Positions 1 through 9,730 of a stretch of 64,000 nt of DNA are shown here, one piece after another; within the stretch, counting starts at the first letter, position 1, and every line of letters begins with the position of its first letter. Origin of the DNA: Monosporascus cannonballus (lineage: Eukaryota > Ascomycota > Sordariomycetes > Xylariales); contig QJNS01000330.1 in NCBI GenBank assembly GCA_004154925.1, positions 1 to 64,000 of the forward strand, given 5' to 3'. A program made the position numbers and the translations under genes. The notes under the pieces are model-generated. The model had not been told where the DNA came from, searched no databases, and was given only the letters and a program-made list of their open reading frames with translations.

Positions 1-87
<87 letters not shown>
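1..87. repeat. poly-C run at the left edge
   Basis: The first 87 bases are uninterrupted cytosines, followed directly by ordinary sequence. Runs of this length are very rare in fungal DNA. A similar C run borders the N-gap near 41.2 kb, so I read this as a contig-end or gap-filling artefact and not a biological repeat. Confidence 0.85.
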
Positions 88-89
<2 letters not shown>

Positions 90-1484
90 AGAGCCGGTTG
101 CCTGTGTGGTTATCCTTCGGATCGAGTAACTAGTTACAGTGAGCCCGCTTTTGTGGAATAACTCGATGAGATAGTAAGTAGGTAGATCGCCAGACACATG
201 TACTTCGATACATGGAGGCTGCCTACAAGTGCAGCCTGGGCAAAGGTAGGTCGTGCTGTGGCGTGGAGATGCACTTACTTGTCTTGTCGTGACGGCTTGA
301 AGCCCACGGTAGTGTCAAGTACTGGCAGCAGAGTCTTCGGCGTAGTCGGACTTCCGCATCGTGGGCGCTTCTTGGGACGGTTATCTTCCGTTCCGGCGTA
401 GAAATGCATAGGTTCCCCGTGGGGATTCTATGCGACGCCTGCTTCTGTAATGGCGAGCAGAAACTTAAGATATAGCAGACTGGAAAGGAACAGCGAGAGC
501 TGGGGACAGCTCCGGTAGTTGTTAGATATACTACAAGGCGGAGATTCCGCTGTGTAATGTATCACTTCCATCCGCCCAATGGGTACGTGGCAGGGGGCTT
601 GATTCGTCGGGGACGCACCGGACACAGCTGCTAGTCACCGGTCGATTGCCTGTCGTGATAGATGCCCAAGGACCCCAGGACCCCGTAGAGCATTGGGATC
701 AGGATAAACCCAGTATATCTACTCCCTTCTCCCATATCCTGGATCATCTCATCGTTTCTTTGTTTGATCGTCCTGGCTTCCCCCTTTTCAATATGAACCT
801 ACTACCTCTCTCCCGCCCTCTTCCCATGGGTCAATTTACTAGGTACTTATCTTACTGCTTGGAAGCTGAGAGAATTGGGACAAGTTCGTCAGTTCTGTTG
901 TAGGGTCTGTCTCCTTCTCGAGGATGCAGGGATGCGGATCTAGTCCTTTGTCACGTAGAAGGTGACAGAGAAAAGAGCCATGCAGCAGAGTGACCCAAGG
1001 GAGATCTGTCGGTTGTCTGGAACCGCCTGGCCAGCTTTAGGGTCCGGGCGCAACTCACTAGCTATGACTATTACTAGCAATATGGGAAAAAAGGAATATG
1101 AGGAGTGATCGATGTTTTCACTGCATAGTAGAACTCTTTCTAGAGCCAGGCCTAGACGAAGTTCATCAAAGTTGGACAGTGTTCTCTTCATTACAGAAGT
1201 CAAGAGCCCCAGAGGAACGAATTCATTCTAGAGTGTAATAATGAACGGTGTACATGTCTCTGACCACTTACTTGCATTAGACCGCCCTAAGGGGGACTTT
1301 TATAAGGTGCTATTCTGCCTTATCCCGACCGTATGTCTCATTGTCGCATAATGCATCTGCAGGTATACTGAAAGGCTACTCGATGGATATAAACAACTCT
1401 TCGGGACCAAAACGCATCTTCTTTTTCCTCCGACACCGTAAGCGCCATCTTCGCTATGCGCACCATGGAATAACCTACTTTTCC
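88..1484. other. gene-poor left end
   Basis: Only short frames (at most 87 codons) with no recognisable domain occur here on either strand. There is no tRNA-like or rRNA-like block. The part near 1.3-1.48 kb may be the leader of the following gene; a GTAAG-like donor lies around 1430. Confidence 0.5.
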
Positions 1485-2351
1485 ATGGGTCCTACAATGT
1501 TTGACGAGAGGATGGGGCGGCACGGAGAGTACCGGGAACGCAGCTACCAGAGAAATAGGGGCTCCAACCCAGGCCGAGACCGAGAGTCGACGAACGGCTG
1601 GCGGAACCGCGGGGACCAGTGTCACACGTCTACCAGCTCGTTGGATCTGGGCCTCCGGCCGCGGTCTTTCGCGGAGCTCACCGATGAGCGGATGCTGCTC
1701 CTCGACGAGCTGCAGAGGCACGACGAGGACGCCCGCGACCTGTTCGCGAGGCTGGCGGCGGCCGACGAGCGGGTCTCGGACAGCAAGACCTTCGAGGAGC
1801 GGGGGCACGGCCAGAGGCACCGCGGGTACCTGAGGCGCCGGGTCGGGGACGCCGTCGACGAGGAGAGGCAGATTTTATTGCGGCTGGGCGAGCTGTCTGT
1901 CGAGATCCAGTGCCGCGAGCGCTGGTGCCAGGTCAGGCGAGATCGCGAAGCCGAGTTTTCGGGGCGGACGGGGCCTCCTAGTCGCTACTCTTACTGGAAC
2001 TACTACCCTCCGCCTCCGCCATCTCTGGCGCCGCCTTCTTGGCCGCCGGCCGCAGCCTTCGGAGCCCCTGGCGATGGTCTACAGTGTAATGGAGCGGGGC
2101 AGTTTCAACGCGCATTCCCTCCGTTTCAGACCGACGCTCCGGATGGCTTCAGCCAACCACCAAATCCCGTATACTCTCTGTATAGAACTGTTCCCCAACA
2201 ATGCTCGGGTAATGTTTGGGAAGCCGTGAAATGGCCCGCCGACCGCTCATCTCTCCAAAATTCATCCCAGAAACTCACTCGCGAGGGCCTCATCTCGCCG
2301 GAAAGCACCATGACCAGGGGCTTGGGACGTAGACGGAACAGTTTGCCTTAG
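1485..2351 (+). CDS. hypothetical charged, coiled-coil-prone protein
   Basis: An open frame of 288 codons from the ATG at 1485. The frame is open further upstream, and another ATG at 1383 would add 34 residues, but that part has poor coding character and the long frame opens with TTG. The first ~60 residues are rich in Arg, Gly and Asn. The middle (from RPRSFAELTDERMLLLDEL to about residue 160) is dense in Leu, Glu, Arg and Asp with heptad-like spacing, suggesting a helical or coiled-coil region. The tail is Pro-rich with PPPPP. I recognise no family. It lies tail to tail with the NECAP gene, 213 bp away. GC-rich codon use in the middle supports real coding; the exact start and possible 5' introns are unsure. 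Confidence 0.5.
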   Translation: MGPTMFDERMGRHGEYRERSYQRNRGSNPGRDRESTNGWRNRGDQCHTSTSSLDLGLRPRSFAELTDERMLLLDELQRHDEDARDLFARLAAADERVSDSKTFEERGHGQRHRGYLRRRVGDAVDEERQILLRLGELSVEIQCRERWCQVRRDREAEFSGRTGPPSRYSYWNYYPPPPPSLAPPSWPPAAAFGAPGDGLQCNGAGQFQRAFPPFQTDAPDGFSQPPNPVYSLYRTVPQQCSGNVWEAVKWPADRSSLQNSSQKLTREGLISPESTMTRGLGRRRNSLP

Positions 2352-2564
2352 CTGGAACACATTTGACTATGTTACATCAGATACGACGGCAGTCTCTCTA
2401 CTGCAGAAGATGAACCTGCTTTACTCAACCCCTCCCGTTGGATGGGTCTGAGTTGGTCAACCAAATTTGACCATATGGTATTCAATGGCGCCGAGAAAGA
2501 TACGGTTACTGGAGCACCGGGAGCCAAATGATCCTATTGTAATCTAGATCGAGGGGGCTGCTCA

Positions 2565-3344
2565 TTAAGCGAATTCTCCGAATTTACCATCATCGAAGCC
2601 AAGTTCTTCAGCTGACGGTTTCTTTGATTCTCTGGCACTCGACGAAGCCGGAGGGGGAGAAAGCATGCCAGAGCCACGAGAGTTTGACGATGAAGGTGGC
2701 GGAGGAGGGAGGGAGAACGATGAGATGTTCACATCACCAGGCTGTGGTGTGTCTGGCTTTCGTCTGCCAAATCTCGGCGGCAGATTGACTGTAATAGTTT
2801 CGCCTTCTTTCAAGCTAAGATCTCTCTTCTCTTCGCTGTCTTTCCGCTGCGCAGCCGGTGGTTTCTTTCCGGACGGGCCGCTCTTTTCCCATCCTAGCGA
2901 TTTCTGCGCTTCCTGCAGCGAGACGCTGAAGTCGAAGGCCTCGCTTCTCTCCTCGAACCCGACGCCCAGAGTGGCTTTCCGTCCTGCCTCATCCTGGACC
3001 CTGAGCGCGAAGAAGCGCGAGCTGTCAGACACGGGCTCCACGACGGCCGGTGCAGTGTAGGGCGCGGCTGCGAAGAGCTGGCCGTTGCTAGGGTCCTCTA
3101 ATACGATGTCCGTCTTCACCTTCTCGTCCCCGTCGGGCAGGGCGACCGAGGTCTCGATAACCCGCATGCGGGCGGTGAATATCTGGAGCTTGTTGCCATC
3201 TGCTGTCCACGAGGCGGCCACATGGCCTTTCCCCGGCACCATGGGCGGGATATTGTAGACGTGAACGGGGCCGGCGATGAATAGGACCCTTTGAATAGCA
3301 TCGGAACCAAGCGGCCGGCCGGTCGCCGGATCAATTGCTTCCAT
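2565..3344 (-). CDS. NECAP-type adaptin-ear-binding coat-associated protein
   Basis: Predicted 259-aa homologue of NECAP1/2 (DUF1681 PH-like family), an endocytic accessory protein that binds AP-2 and clathrin-coat partners at the plasma membrane. Family hallmarks in order: RVLFIAGPVHVYNIPP near residue 20, AASWTADG, ARMRVIE, IVLEDPSNGQLFAAAPYT, then DSSRFFALRVQD and GVGFEERSEAFDFSVSLQEA, ending the PH-like domain near residue 165. The C-terminal part is low-complexity, Pro/Ser-rich, and finishes with an acidic-aromatic tail (GFDDGKFGEF) of the kind used in short ear-binding motifs. The open frame continues 46 codons upstream but starts at TTG; the ATG at 3344 (MEAIDP) matches the usual fungal N-terminus. 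It is divergent from MRP51 across a 486-bp interval. Confidence 0.88.
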   Translation of the reverse strand: MEAIDPATGRPLGSDAIQRVLFIAGPVHVYNIPPMVPGKGHVAASWTADGNKLQIFTARMRVIETSVALPDGDEKVKTDIVLEDPSNGQLFAAAPYTAPAVVEPVSDSSRFFALRVQDEAGRKATLGVGFEERSEAFDFSVSLQEAQKSLGWEKSGPSGKKPPAAQRKDSEEKRDLSLKEGETITVNLPPRFGRRKPDTPQPGDVNISSFSLPPPPPSSSNSRGSGMLSPPPASSSARESKKPSAEELGFDDGKFGEFA

Positions 3345-3830
3345 ATCGGACTCAACCCCCGGGACAAGGGTAACGTTCCTAAGAGATTCACTTGATGGGA
3401 AAGATCGATTCAACAGCTGCGCAGTAGTAACCCTATTTTTAAGTATGTACTTAACAGATATTAAAGGCGAGAGGTTGCGCAATGATGCGATGCAAGCTGA
3501 TGCTACTCTCTACCCATATGGACGGAGTATGTATAAGGTGTACAATACAGTAAGTACCTATAGCAACAAGATGCGGGCGGCGAGCTAAGGTGGGATGTAC
3601 CTCCCGGTGTTCTGCCGATAGGACGGGGATTGGCTGGATCGGCCCCGTTGAAAACTTCCGTACCTCCCTAGCAGAGCTCGAGCTTGTGCACGGGTACGGT
3701 ACGGTACGGTACGGTACATGCCTGCTTGGTCTGCTTTACAACCTTTTTTTTTTCCCCTCTCCTTTTAATGAGCTGGTCCGAAGGTCGATTTCGATAGGAT
3801 TGGGCTCATCACCCAGCGCACGTCTCCAAG
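3345..3830. promoter_or_regulatory. shared 5' region of NECAP (-) and MRP51 (+)
   Basis: The two ATGs face away from each other across 486 bp, so both promoters must lie here. Visible elements are five perfect tandem copies of GGTAC (3693-3717) and a T-rich/CT-rich stretch (3745-3770) just before the MRP51 start. No TATA box is evident. Confidence 0.6.
3693..3717. repeat. (GGTAC)5 tandem repeat
   Basis: Five perfect copies of GGTAC lie 114 bp before the MRP51 ATG. Joined copies create overlapping GTAC palindromes. It is either a simple-sequence repeat or a repeated regulator site. Confidence 0.9.
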
Positions 3831-5228
3831 ATGACCACTCGGAGTGTCTCTCCGGGTGCGGCGCTCCTGAGGGCATCCCGTATGTTCTCTATGCCGGCTC
3901 CCATTCCTGCTCCGCCAGGCGATTTCTCCTCGGCAACCAAACATTCCTCGCCAACCGCTACGATACCCTTCCCGACACATCTTTCCGTAACCACGCCATC
4001 CTCTTCTCGCGTCACCGGTGATTGGGGCTTCAAGAGGCCCTTGCCGCTGAAGACCACCACCAACACCACAATTCCCCTTGTGCGCGTCAGGCAGGTCGAC
4101 TCGATCGAACATGTGACGGATTTCCAATCCGCATCAGATCACACCATCACCCTCGAGAAATTCCAGGAACTCCACCTACCGCTCACAGTCCCGGCGGCCG
4201 ATTCGAGAGACCTGGAGGACGCCACTAACAAGCCGATGTCGGTGTTCGAGGAAGATCGTGATGTGACGGCCATACCAGAAGGGCAAGAAGAGGAATTTGA
4301 AAACAAGCGATGGAGATTCAAGGGACCCTGGCTGGCAGGGATGACAGACGGCGCATTCGGCAAATACCTCGAGAAAGAAGTGAGAGGCAGACGGACCGAA
4401 TTCCGCGCGTTCCTGAAGGAGCGCCTTGCAGCGGAGATGACCAAGGATCAGGCCAGCGAGGCGATCGAGAAGGTTGTGGACGCTCCGGAGCCGGTCACGG
4501 CCGCAGACGTGACGGAGGAACAGCTCGTGGAGTACATGAAGCGGCTGCGATCCGAAAAGATTGAGTTGTACCGACTCGTCAGCCGATTCCTGGACCTCGC
4601 GCCCCTCGTCCAGCCCTTTAATCCCGCGCAGGCCACTCCCAACAAGATGTACCGGCTTAACAGATCCAACGTTTATAGTGAAAGCGGGCCACCCATTACC
4701 CACCCTTCGGCTGGCCTCTCGTACCTGCGAACGCGCAGGTTCCAGGAGAACCACCCGCTTTATGGACCCCAGCTGAACCATCCGCCCGTCGAGGCAAGGG
4801 TTGTGATGCCACGGAACTCGTCAACCGGGAACTACAACCCCATACTGGCCGTTGGAGGCTTCATCGCCGATATAGGGCAGGATACGACTTTCAATACGAC
4901 CAGACCTAAGGGGGACCCGGACCTGACAGGCTTTGACCTCGAAACTCGTGGGGGTGTCAAGAAATATGCCGACATCAAGGTAGCCAATGTCGATTCGAGG
5001 GGAAAGGTCATTATGCAGATAGATGATGCCTATCGTGAGGCGGAGCTTGTCCAGAAGGAGATGATGGGACGTTACGCGTTATACGAGGAGCATTTCTCGT
5101 CAAACAGGAAGCCGACGGTGCCTTACATCGCGTCGAGGAAGAACGAGTTCCGTCCCCTCGGCACCCAACGCTATGGTGATTCACAGAGCTATGGATTTGG
5201 AAAAGGGGTTTTTGGACGGAATTTCTAA
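3831..5228 (+). CDS. MRP51: mitochondrial small-subunit ribosomal protein MRP51 (bS1m)
   Basis: Predicted 465-aa protein, intronless, matching the fungal Mrp51 family (Mit_ribos_Mrp51), a component of the mitochondrial 37S ribosomal subunit needed for translation of mitochondrial mRNAs. The N-terminus (MTTRSVSPGAALLRASRMF) is basic and Ser/Ala-rich with no acidic residue, like a mitochondrial presequence. The family core is clear: PFPTHLSVTTP, GDWGFKRPLPLK, RVRQVDSIEHVTDF and DHTITLEKFQEL within residues 45-115. Further typical blocks are RWRFKGPWLAGM, LSYLRTRRFQENHPLYGPQ and NPILAVGGFIAD. The C-terminus ends in a Gly/Phe-rich tail. The ATG at 3831 is the first in frame and fits the family start. 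The identification rests on remembered family sequence and is fairly secure. Confidence 0.85.
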   Translation: MTTRSVSPGAALLRASRMFSMPAPIPAPPGDFSSATKHSSPTATIPFPTHLSVTTPSSSRVTGDWGFKRPLPLKTTTNTTIPLVRVRQVDSIEHVTDFQSASDHTITLEKFQELHLPLTVPAADSRDLEDATNKPMSVFEEDRDVTAIPEGQEEEFENKRWRFKGPWLAGMTDGAFGKYLEKEVRGRRTEFRAFLKERLAAEMTKDQASEAIEKVVDAPEPVTAADVTEEQLVEYMKRLRSEKIELYRLVSRFLDLAPLVQPFNPAQATPNKMYRLNRSNVYSESGPPITHPSAGLSYLRTRRFQENHPLYGPQLNHPPVEARVVMPRNSSTGNYNPILAVGGFIADIGQDTTFNTTRPKGDPDLTGFDLETRGGVKKYADIKVANVDSRGKVIMQIDDAYREAELVQKEMMGRYALYEEHFSSNRKPTVPYIASRKNEFRPLGTQRYGDSQSYGFGKGVFGRNF

Positions 5229-6016
5229 GGGGAGAACGGAACACGGCATACTCGCCTGACCTTGCCGTATCCGCCCCTCGATAAGGTCTAGGCTGGTCGG
5301 GCAAGCTCCGGGACTGACGTGGTGATCCTCGTGTGTACTATATCTTGTAGAATACCTACATGTGATGATACCTACGTACCTTACGGAGATCGCTGTATTA
5401 ACTGTTTACGCTCCCGCATCTTTTTGGCATAGGTGTCGACTCTTTGAAGTTTATTGACCGCTACACAATTAGCATGAACAACTTACCTAGTAGATAAAAA
5501 GACACGGAATCCAGATCAACAGGGTCAGATTTACATATCTGACCTTTAATGCTACCGAGATGAGTAGTTCCCTGGAATACTTAAAAAGCGACGGCGATGC
5601 TCTCGTGCAGGTACTAGATGTGGATACCCACGAAGTGCACCCCTAACTGGAGAAAGAGATTCGGCGTTAAACACAAAAGAGATTCGGCGTTAAACACAAG
5701 AGAGCTGGCAATAGCTCGCAACAGCTGCTAACGTCTGGCGGCCGCTGGCATCCTGTATCATCACACCTCGAAAGAGCCGTCAGTTTTTTTGGCCAATGAA
5801 AATTCGTTGACCCGCTCTGCCCTCGATTTTGCCGAACTCCCCCCCACACCAACCGGGCGCACCTCAATAATTTTTGATTTGGTTTGTGCGCAAACTTTCC
5901 GGCCACTTTCGCAAGAGTCCAAGACGGACCACGACGAACCCACGATCCCCCTTCCTTGACGGCCTCATCTCAGCCCTACTAACCCTCACCCCAATTTCGC
6001 AGCCAACACCGCTAAC
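5229..6016. promoter_or_regulatory. MRP51 3' region and eS17 upstream region
   Basis: No coding frame is supported. A 23-bp tandem duplication lies at 5653-5697. From about 5810 the sequence becomes C-rich and pyrimidine-rich up to the eS17 ATG, typical of fungal ribosomal-protein leaders. A CAG at about 6000-6002 could be the acceptor of a 5'-UTR intron, but this is not provable here. Confidence 0.5.
5653..5697. repeat. 23-bp tandem duplication upstream of eS17
   Basis: Two adjacent copies of a unit containing AGAGATTCGGCGTTAAACAC, with period 23 and essentially no mismatches over the repeated 22 bases. It lies about 320-365 bp before the eS17 start. Confidence 0.9.
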
Positions 6017-6621
6017 ATGGGTCGCGTTCGTACCAAGACCGTCAAGAAGTCCGCCAAGGTCATCATTGAGCGGTACTATCCCAGACTCACTCTCGACTTC
6101 GAGACCAACAAGCGAGTCTGCGATGAGATTGCCATCATCTCGTCCAAGCGTCTCCGAAACAAGGTCAGGAAAAAAAAAGCCTCTCCATCGCACGACCGCC
6201 GACGCGGGAATGCATGCGGGAGAAAAGAAAAGTCCGCTGACAAGAGTTGAAAACAATGTACAGATCGCCGGCTACACGACCCACCTGATCAAGCGTATCC
6301 AGCGTGGCCCCGTCCGCGGTATCTCCTTCAAGCTGCAGGAAGAGGAGAGAGAACGCAAGGATCAATACGTCCCCGAGGTCTCCGCCCTCGACTTCACCCA
6401 GAACTCGGAGAGCGGCCAGCTCGACATCGATGTCGAGACCAAGGACCTGCTGAAGCACCTCGGCGTACGTACCCTCCCAGGCGCTACTACGGTAGAGGCT
6501 CGCGCGCAATCTCTGACTTTGCTTCTTCTAGTTCGACTCGGTCCCCGTCAACGTGGTTCCCGTCACTCAGCAGCAGTCCGCCGAGCGACCCCGCCGCTTC
6601 GGCGACCGTGCCCCCCGATAA
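6017..6621 (+). CDS. RPS17: 40S ribosomal protein eS17
   Basis: Small-subunit cytosolic ribosomal protein eS17, predicted at 145 aa from three exons: 6017-6163, 6264-6464 and 6532-6621. Intron 1 (100 nt, GTCAGG..CAG) and intron 2 (67 nt, GTACGT..TAG) both fall between codons. The spliced product starts [20 protein letters not shown], and exon 2 gives [20 protein letters not shown] followed by [20 protein letters not shown], a near-perfect match to the family. The end, FGDRAPR, is fungal. Exon 1 joins to exon 2 as RLRNK-IAGY, exactly as in animal and fungal eS17, which fixes the splice sites. Expected to be highly expressed; the leader is pyrimidine-rich. Confidence 0.96.
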
Positions 6622-7359
6622 ACCAAGCACGTGCGGAGAGGTGCCTTGACGAGGATAGGGGTGTGGTGTATGGTTGAGGTTGGGCTTTACGGTATCGGTT
6701 CTCACGGCTATTACGGCTTCTATGGCGTCTACATGAAAAATGGACGATAGTGAGTGCATTCTAGATCTAGCTCTGCAAACAGACGAGAGATCTTTTCCCC
6801 ACAAAGGTGTCCCCGATTCTCTGGAGAACTCCGGAGATGACGGTTGATGGCCAAATTTCCTCCTCCCTCGTCCCTACTCCGTGATGTGATACGTGCTGTG
6901 GGCTATGACGCTCCTGACTTTCTAGTGCCTTTTCGTTTCCGATGGCAATTCCGTTTCAAAACGCCGTCACAGGGAACCCCTAGCTGCATTTTTGGAACCC
7001 TGCTGGCTGCCCTTGTCGAATGAGAAGGCGAGCCGCGCGGGGTTAATGTCTCGCGACGGCAATCCAGCGTACCTGACGTCCTGGCCGGCCAACGGCTTCG
7101 ACGTAAGCTTGGGTGTTTGGCTCATGGCGTTTGGGCGGGCGTCATTCCATCGATTTTGTGGCAGATGAGTAGTGATATGAGAAATATCCAGGGGAGCATT
7201 GTGACACGTAATACCACCTCACGCCATGCCATGTGCTGCTGTTATGTTGTCTTCAAAGTAGGGTATCTAGTTAACGAATTTATGCTTCTTTCCCCAAACG
7301 CCTGTAAATGCGGGAAACCGTCGAGAGGTGCATGGATATTAATGCATGCATGCAGCCCA
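6622..7359. other. intergenic between convergent eS17 and RTR1 genes
   Basis: Holds the 3' ends of two converging genes. No supported frame, RNA gene or repeat was seen. Confidence 0.6.
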
Positions 7360-8466
7360 TCACCCCGTTGCCTTGCCGCCCTCCTCCTCCTTGGCGTCCA
7401 GCTTCGTGGTACCACCCTTGTTGCTGTTGATAGTCTCCGACTTGGGATCGAACTTGGTCTTGTAACCGTCGAGCACCAGATGGCCGTCACCACCACCACC
7501 CGTGGCGAGCGACGGCTCCCGCACCTCGGCGACGACCCTCTTCTCCCGGATGGTGACGTTGATGCGCCGCTTCGCCGCTATCTTCTTGTCGGTGTCGCCC
7601 CGCTCGAGCGCGAGGTCCATGGCGTCCTTGGCGGCCTTCTGCCTCCTGTCCGTCTCGTCCCTCGCCACCTGTGCCGCAGCAGCAGCAGCCTCATCCTCAC
7701 CCTTCTCCTTCTCCGGCACTTCCCGTTGCCTTTGCCGTTGCCGTTGCCGTTGTTGTTGTTGTTGCTGCTGCTGTTGTTGCCGTTCCTGCTCCGCCTCCTG
7801 CTCCTCGAGGAGCTCGATGCGGATGGTCTCGATGCCGGCGCGCTCCCAGGCGGCCGTCTCGCTCAGCTGCACCTTGACGTACATGGCGCGGCGCGCGCAC
7901 CGGCGCGAGCACCAGCGCTCGGCCTCGGCCCGCGGCACGATGGCGAAGTCCCGCCGCCCCCAGTTCAGCAGCTTGTAACCCCCCGAGCCGGGACCCAGCC
8001 GCGTCCGCGGCCGCCCGCAGAGCCCGTACCCGCACGACCCCAGCGCGTTCCGCTCCTCGATCAGCGCGTCGTAGTCCGACGGCTGGAAGAGGCGGACATG
8101 CGACCTGAAGAGCTCGGCGTCTTGCTCGGAGTAGTCGTTGGCGGAGGAGGCGGAGGCTGAGGCGGAAGTGGAGGCTGTTGTTGTTGTTGTTTGTGTCGGC
8201 TGGGATGGGGAAGAGGGGGGCTTGGTGGCGGGAAGCTTGGCCAGCAGGATGATGGAGTCCGTGATGGTGTCCTCGAGCGCCCGCCGGTCGTGGATTATCT
8301 TGGCGTGCTGGATGGCGATCTCGCGCGGGTCCGGCTTCTGCTGGGGCGATGGAGATGCAGACGCAGACGCAGACGCAGACAGGGACGGGGACGGGGACGG
8401 GGGTGCAGCAACTGTGGGCTTCTTGAGGATCCCCTTTGGCGGTGCTTTCTTCGTCTGCGAAGCCAT
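7360..8466 (-). CDS. RTR1: RTR1/RPAP2-family RNA polymerase II CTD phosphatase
   Basis: Predicted 368-aa protein of the Rtr1/RPAP2 family, which acts on Ser5-phosphorylated RNA polymerase II CTD and helps Pol II enter the nucleus. It begins with KGILKKP, common in fungal members, followed by a Ser/Ala-Pro linker coded by a hexanucleotide repeat. Helices with HAKIIHDRRALEDTI (about 54-68) precede the zinc region: C145-x4-C150 (CGYGLC) and C186-x3-C190 (CSRRC). Between them GYKLLNWGRRDFAIVPR matches the family. After LSETAAWERAG comes a coiled, Gln-rich tract (about 228-248, poly-Q followed by QR repeats). The C-terminus is lysine-rich. Intronless, ATG at 8466. Whether the family is a true phosphatase has been debated. 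Confidence 0.85.
   Translation of the reverse strand: MASQTKKAPPKGILKKPTVAAPPSPSPSLSASASASASPSPQQKPDPREIAIQHAKIIHDRRALEDTITDSIILLAKLPATKPPSSPSQPTQTTTTTASTSASASASSANDYSEQDAELFRSHVRLFQPSDYDALIEERNALGSCGYGLCGRPRTRLGPGSGGYKLLNWGRRDFAIVPRAEAERWCSRRCARRAMYVKVQLSETAAWERAGIETIRIELLEEQEAEQERQQQQQQQQQQRQRQRQRQREVPEKEKGEDEAAAAAAQVARDETDRRQKAAKDAMDLALERGDTDKKIAAKRRINVTIREKRVVAEVREPSLATGGGGDGHLVLDGYKTKFDPKSETINSNKGGTTKLDAKEEEGGKATG
7727..7790. repeat. GTT/GCT/CCGTTG microsatellite in RTR1 (poly-Q/QR)
   Basis: Triplet and hexanucleotide repeats on the + strand. On the coding (-) strand they encode an uninterrupted Gln run followed by alternating Gln-Arg. Length variation between strains is likely because the unit is a multiple of three. 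Confidence 0.85.
8350..8395. repeat. GACGCA hexanucleotide repeat in RTR1 (Ser-Ala repeat)
   Basis: GACGCA is repeated in tandem, then GGGGAC-type units follow. Read from the - strand this gives SASASASA and SPSPS in the N-terminal linker of the RTR1 protein. Confidence 0.85.
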
Positions 8467-8965
8467 ATTAACTGGATTTCCGGTTACGGGTGGCTATCGA
8501 AGTGTTGACCGCGGATGACGACGATATGAAAAGAGGGAGGTACTGAAGCTGGGGAGGAATGACAAAAGTTACATACAGAGAGTGCCGCATTTGTTTAGCA
8601 CCATCACAGCACAGCCATGCGGGCAAGTTAGGTCATGTATTGCACAATGTGTAAAGCCACACACCACATTTGTGGCTGACATATGGCTTGTGCAGCAGCT
8701 CTAAGGTGTCGTCGCAATTACGCACAGTAACGCATGTGGTGGGCAGCTGCTTGATTGGTTCGATGTTTCAGCAACTGCATTGATTGAATCCCCTGGTTGC
8801 AATTGACGCATCACTCCCCCGCCCCCGGGCGCCCTCCAATCTCGTTCAATCCCGAGGGACACACCAAGCGCAATCAGGCATGCAATACTCGGAGACCCGG
8901 ACGTTTCCGCCGACTGCATAATGAAATAATAACGCTACGGAATACCTGGTCTAGGGTTTTGCGAC

Positions 8966-9003
<38 letters not shown>
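8966..9003. repeat. (AAT)n microsatellite
   Basis: About 12 perfect AAT/TAA units, directly visible, in the RTR1-BBC1 intergenic region. Confidence 0.95.
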
Positions 9004-9004
<1 letters not shown>

Positions 9005-9648
9005 TCGGCTCCGAACTTTTTGACTCACTGACCTCCCCGTCGGCTTGGGGTTTCGTTTCGTTCTATAGGTACCTATACGCTACTGCTACGTTAACGTAAC
9101 GTACTTTGTTTACATTGATTGTTACCGTTTCCGTCTCTCGGCAGTCCGCTGCATCTTAGAACCTGGAAAAATCCGAACTCCCCTTTTTAATCTCTGATCC
9201 GGTATATCGTCACGTCACTTTTAGCGGAAAGCGCCCGGCCTCGCGGTACTGGGTGGCGGGTTTTTATTGTATTGTACGGTACTGTATATCGATACTGTGC
9301 AACGCCTTGTATCCCAGTTTTCTCTACTGAGGGTGCATGTGTGGCATGTGGGCATGTACACAACAAAATACGTCCCATTGCGCTGACGTCGACTTACTCC
9401 AGCTTTTGAGCTCCTACAGGCTGTTCTCCAATGCTCAGCCTCATCGACTCATCAATTCGCATTCACCGAACCTCCCCCTCCCCTTGTTTGAGAATTGCAA
9501 CCACCTCAGTACTCTTTCTACCGCTGGGAATAGCTGTTGACTATACCCGAGCTTCGAATTGTCGATACCAAACAGTAAATACATCGCCACACTGCCATCG
9601 GTTTTGCATTCTAGTTTGCCGCATTCCAGTATACATCTAATTAATATA

Positions 9649-9665
9649 ACCCCCCCCCCCCCCCC
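9649..9665. repeat. poly-C run before BBC1
   Basis: About 17 cytosines lie 66-82 bp before the BBC1 ATG. It may be genuine or an assembly slip, since other C/G homopolymers in the window flank gaps. Confidence 0.8.
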
Positions 9666-9730
9666 GCCGGGATAATCATTATCGGCTCCTTCGGATTGAG
9701 ACCCCGCGAGCTCACCCGCGCCGAGCAGCC

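Larger units (their letters stand above)
8467..9730. promoter_or_regulatory. shared 5' region of RTR1 (-) and BBC1 (+)
   Basis: A 1264-bp interval between divergent starts. It contains an (AAT)n tract at 8966-9003 and a run of about 17 C at 9649-9665 just before the BBC1 ATG. Several short frames here lack coding character. Confidence 0.55.

Noticed and set aside
3345..3482. 46-codon N-terminal extension of the NECAP frame
   Set aside because: It starts at TTG, lacks family similarity and has promoter-like composition.
5874..6677. 267-codon frame over the eS17 gene
   Set aside because: It reads through the first intron in another frame; the spliced eS17 model explains the coding signal.
7117..8160. 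347-codon plus-strand frame opposite RTR1
   Set aside because: It is a shadow of the GC-rich RTR1 gene, with poly-Leu from the triplet repeat and no domain.
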